The position numbers were made by a program, and so were the translations under genes. A stretch of DNA of 64,000 nt from Alphaproteobacteria bacterium (GTDB taxonomy: Bacteria; Pseudomonadota; Alphaproteobacteria; Micropepsales; Micropepsaceae), in the NCBI GenBank assembly GCA_947474565.1, contig CANJIS010000001.1, positions 62,001-126,000 on the forward strand. Reading direction: 5' to 3'. Within the stretch, counting starts at the first letter, position 1, and every line of letters starts with the position of its first letter. Below are positions 63,693 to 64,000 of this stretch, one piece after another. Below the pieces are notes generated by a model. That model ran no database searches. It saw only the letters and a list, made by a program, of their open reading frames with translations, and was not told the origin of the DNA.

Positions 63693-64000
63693 TCCGGTTT
63701 CCAGGCCTGATAGTCGCCGGTGGCGGACGGGCGCTGGCCGCTTTTCTGCAAAGACCCTTCCGGGCGATAGGCATTGGCGGTGCCGCTGAGATTGGGCTGA
63801 TGTTCGGCTTCCCAGCTTTTGACCTTGAACGGCGCCTTGGTCGGCGGCTCGGCATAGGTGTGGTGCAGCCAGCCATGCCAATCGGGCGGCACGCGCGAGG
63901 CTTCCACGGTGCCGTTGTAAAGCACCCAGCGGCGGGCCCCTGTTTTGTTCTGGTAATAGCGATTGCCGAACTGGTCGGTGCCCACTGGCGCCCCTTGCGT
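63689..64000 (-). CDS. NADH:ubiquinone oxidoreductase accessory subunit NDUFA12 (5' end beyond the window)
   Basis: At least 103 residues of the C-terminal part are visible: GTDQFGNRYYQNK, RRWVLYNGTVEASRVPPDWHGWLHH, then a polar tail ending GDYQAWKPE. NDUFA12 is a small accessory subunit of complex I, shared by alphaproteobacteria and mitochondria. The frame runs out of the window at 64000, so the start codon is not seen. A GTG at 63985 is internal. It is the upstream partner of mlaD and DUF2155. Confidence 0.93.
   Translation of the reverse strand, partial: TQGAPVGTDQFGNRYYQNKTGARRWVLYNGTVEASRVPPDWHGWLHHTYAEPPTKAPFKVKSWEAEHQPNLSGTANAYRPEGSLQKSGQRPSATGDYQAWKPE

Overview
The window is a gene-dense, GC-rich stretch of core chromosome from an alphaproteobacterium. 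The evidence for this class is the tig-clpP order at the left edge, nnr-glnB-glnA, an IscR-led SUF operon, RNase E with an acidic insertion in its S1 domain, and the order aroQ-accB-accC-aat-DUF2155-mlaD-NDUFA12. NDUFA12 is shared essentially only by alphaproteobacteria and mitochondria. The genus cannot be fixed from the sequence. A free-living heterotroph fits best (PQQ dehydrogenase, many secreted peptidases).

Layout. 1-1.5 kb: start of a probable clpP, and tig. 1.7-8 kb: tRNA-Leu(UAG), nnr, an amidase, an aminotransferase, and glnB-glnA behind a good sigma54 promoter with an NtrC-type palindrome. 8-12.7 kb: a penicillin-acylase-type hydrolase, pckA, and the stump of a membrane sensor gene. 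12.8-23.2 kb: parE, an M28 membrane peptidase, a DEAD-box helicase with a structured leader, a GGDEF protein, an enoyl-CoA hydratase/isomerase and an M13 peptidase. 23.2-31.1 kb: one tightly overlapped minus-strand operon, iscR-csd-sufB-sufC-sufD-sufS-sufU-DUF59-sufA-tfoX-like. 31.1-38.5 kb: a hydrolase, a small AT-richer orphan, anmK/tyrS (divergent) and a giant AsmA/DUF3971 protein. 38.6-46.6 kb: a one-cysteine Bcp, then an envelope block of M23 peptidase, bactofilin, prfB (programmed frameshift), PBP1a and an AMIN amidase. 46.6-54.1 kb: rne with a 400-base leader, a small membrane protein, a divergent GGT-like lipoprotein, an M48/TPR peptidase, a DsbA-like protein and an autotransporter C-terminal relic. 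54.3-57.2 kb: cytochrome c, PQQ dehydrogenase, a lipoprotein. 57.5-64 kb: a fused thiS-thiG, aroQ, accBC, DoxX, aat, MOSC, DUF2155, mlaD and NDUFA12 (cut by the window end).

The genes form several functional sets: nitrogen assimilation (glnB-glnA), Fe-S assembly under an Fe-S-sensing regulator, wall synthesis and remodelling (PBP1a, amidase, M23-bactofilin), outer-membrane upkeep (AsmA/DUF3971, M48, mlaD), and fatty-acid initiation (accBC).

No prophage, IS element, CRISPR array, defence island or biosynthetic cluster is visible. The unusual material lies between genes. There are at least four families of structured palindromic repeats. One triple-hairpin family has the core GGTCCACTGGACC, and two of its three copies are flanked by imperfect duplications of the neighbouring gene or terminator end. 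A second, about 101-base family shows apparent compensatory changes. These repeats, the ThiS-ThiG fusion and the glnBA control region are the best leads. I did not find a clearly new multi-gene system.
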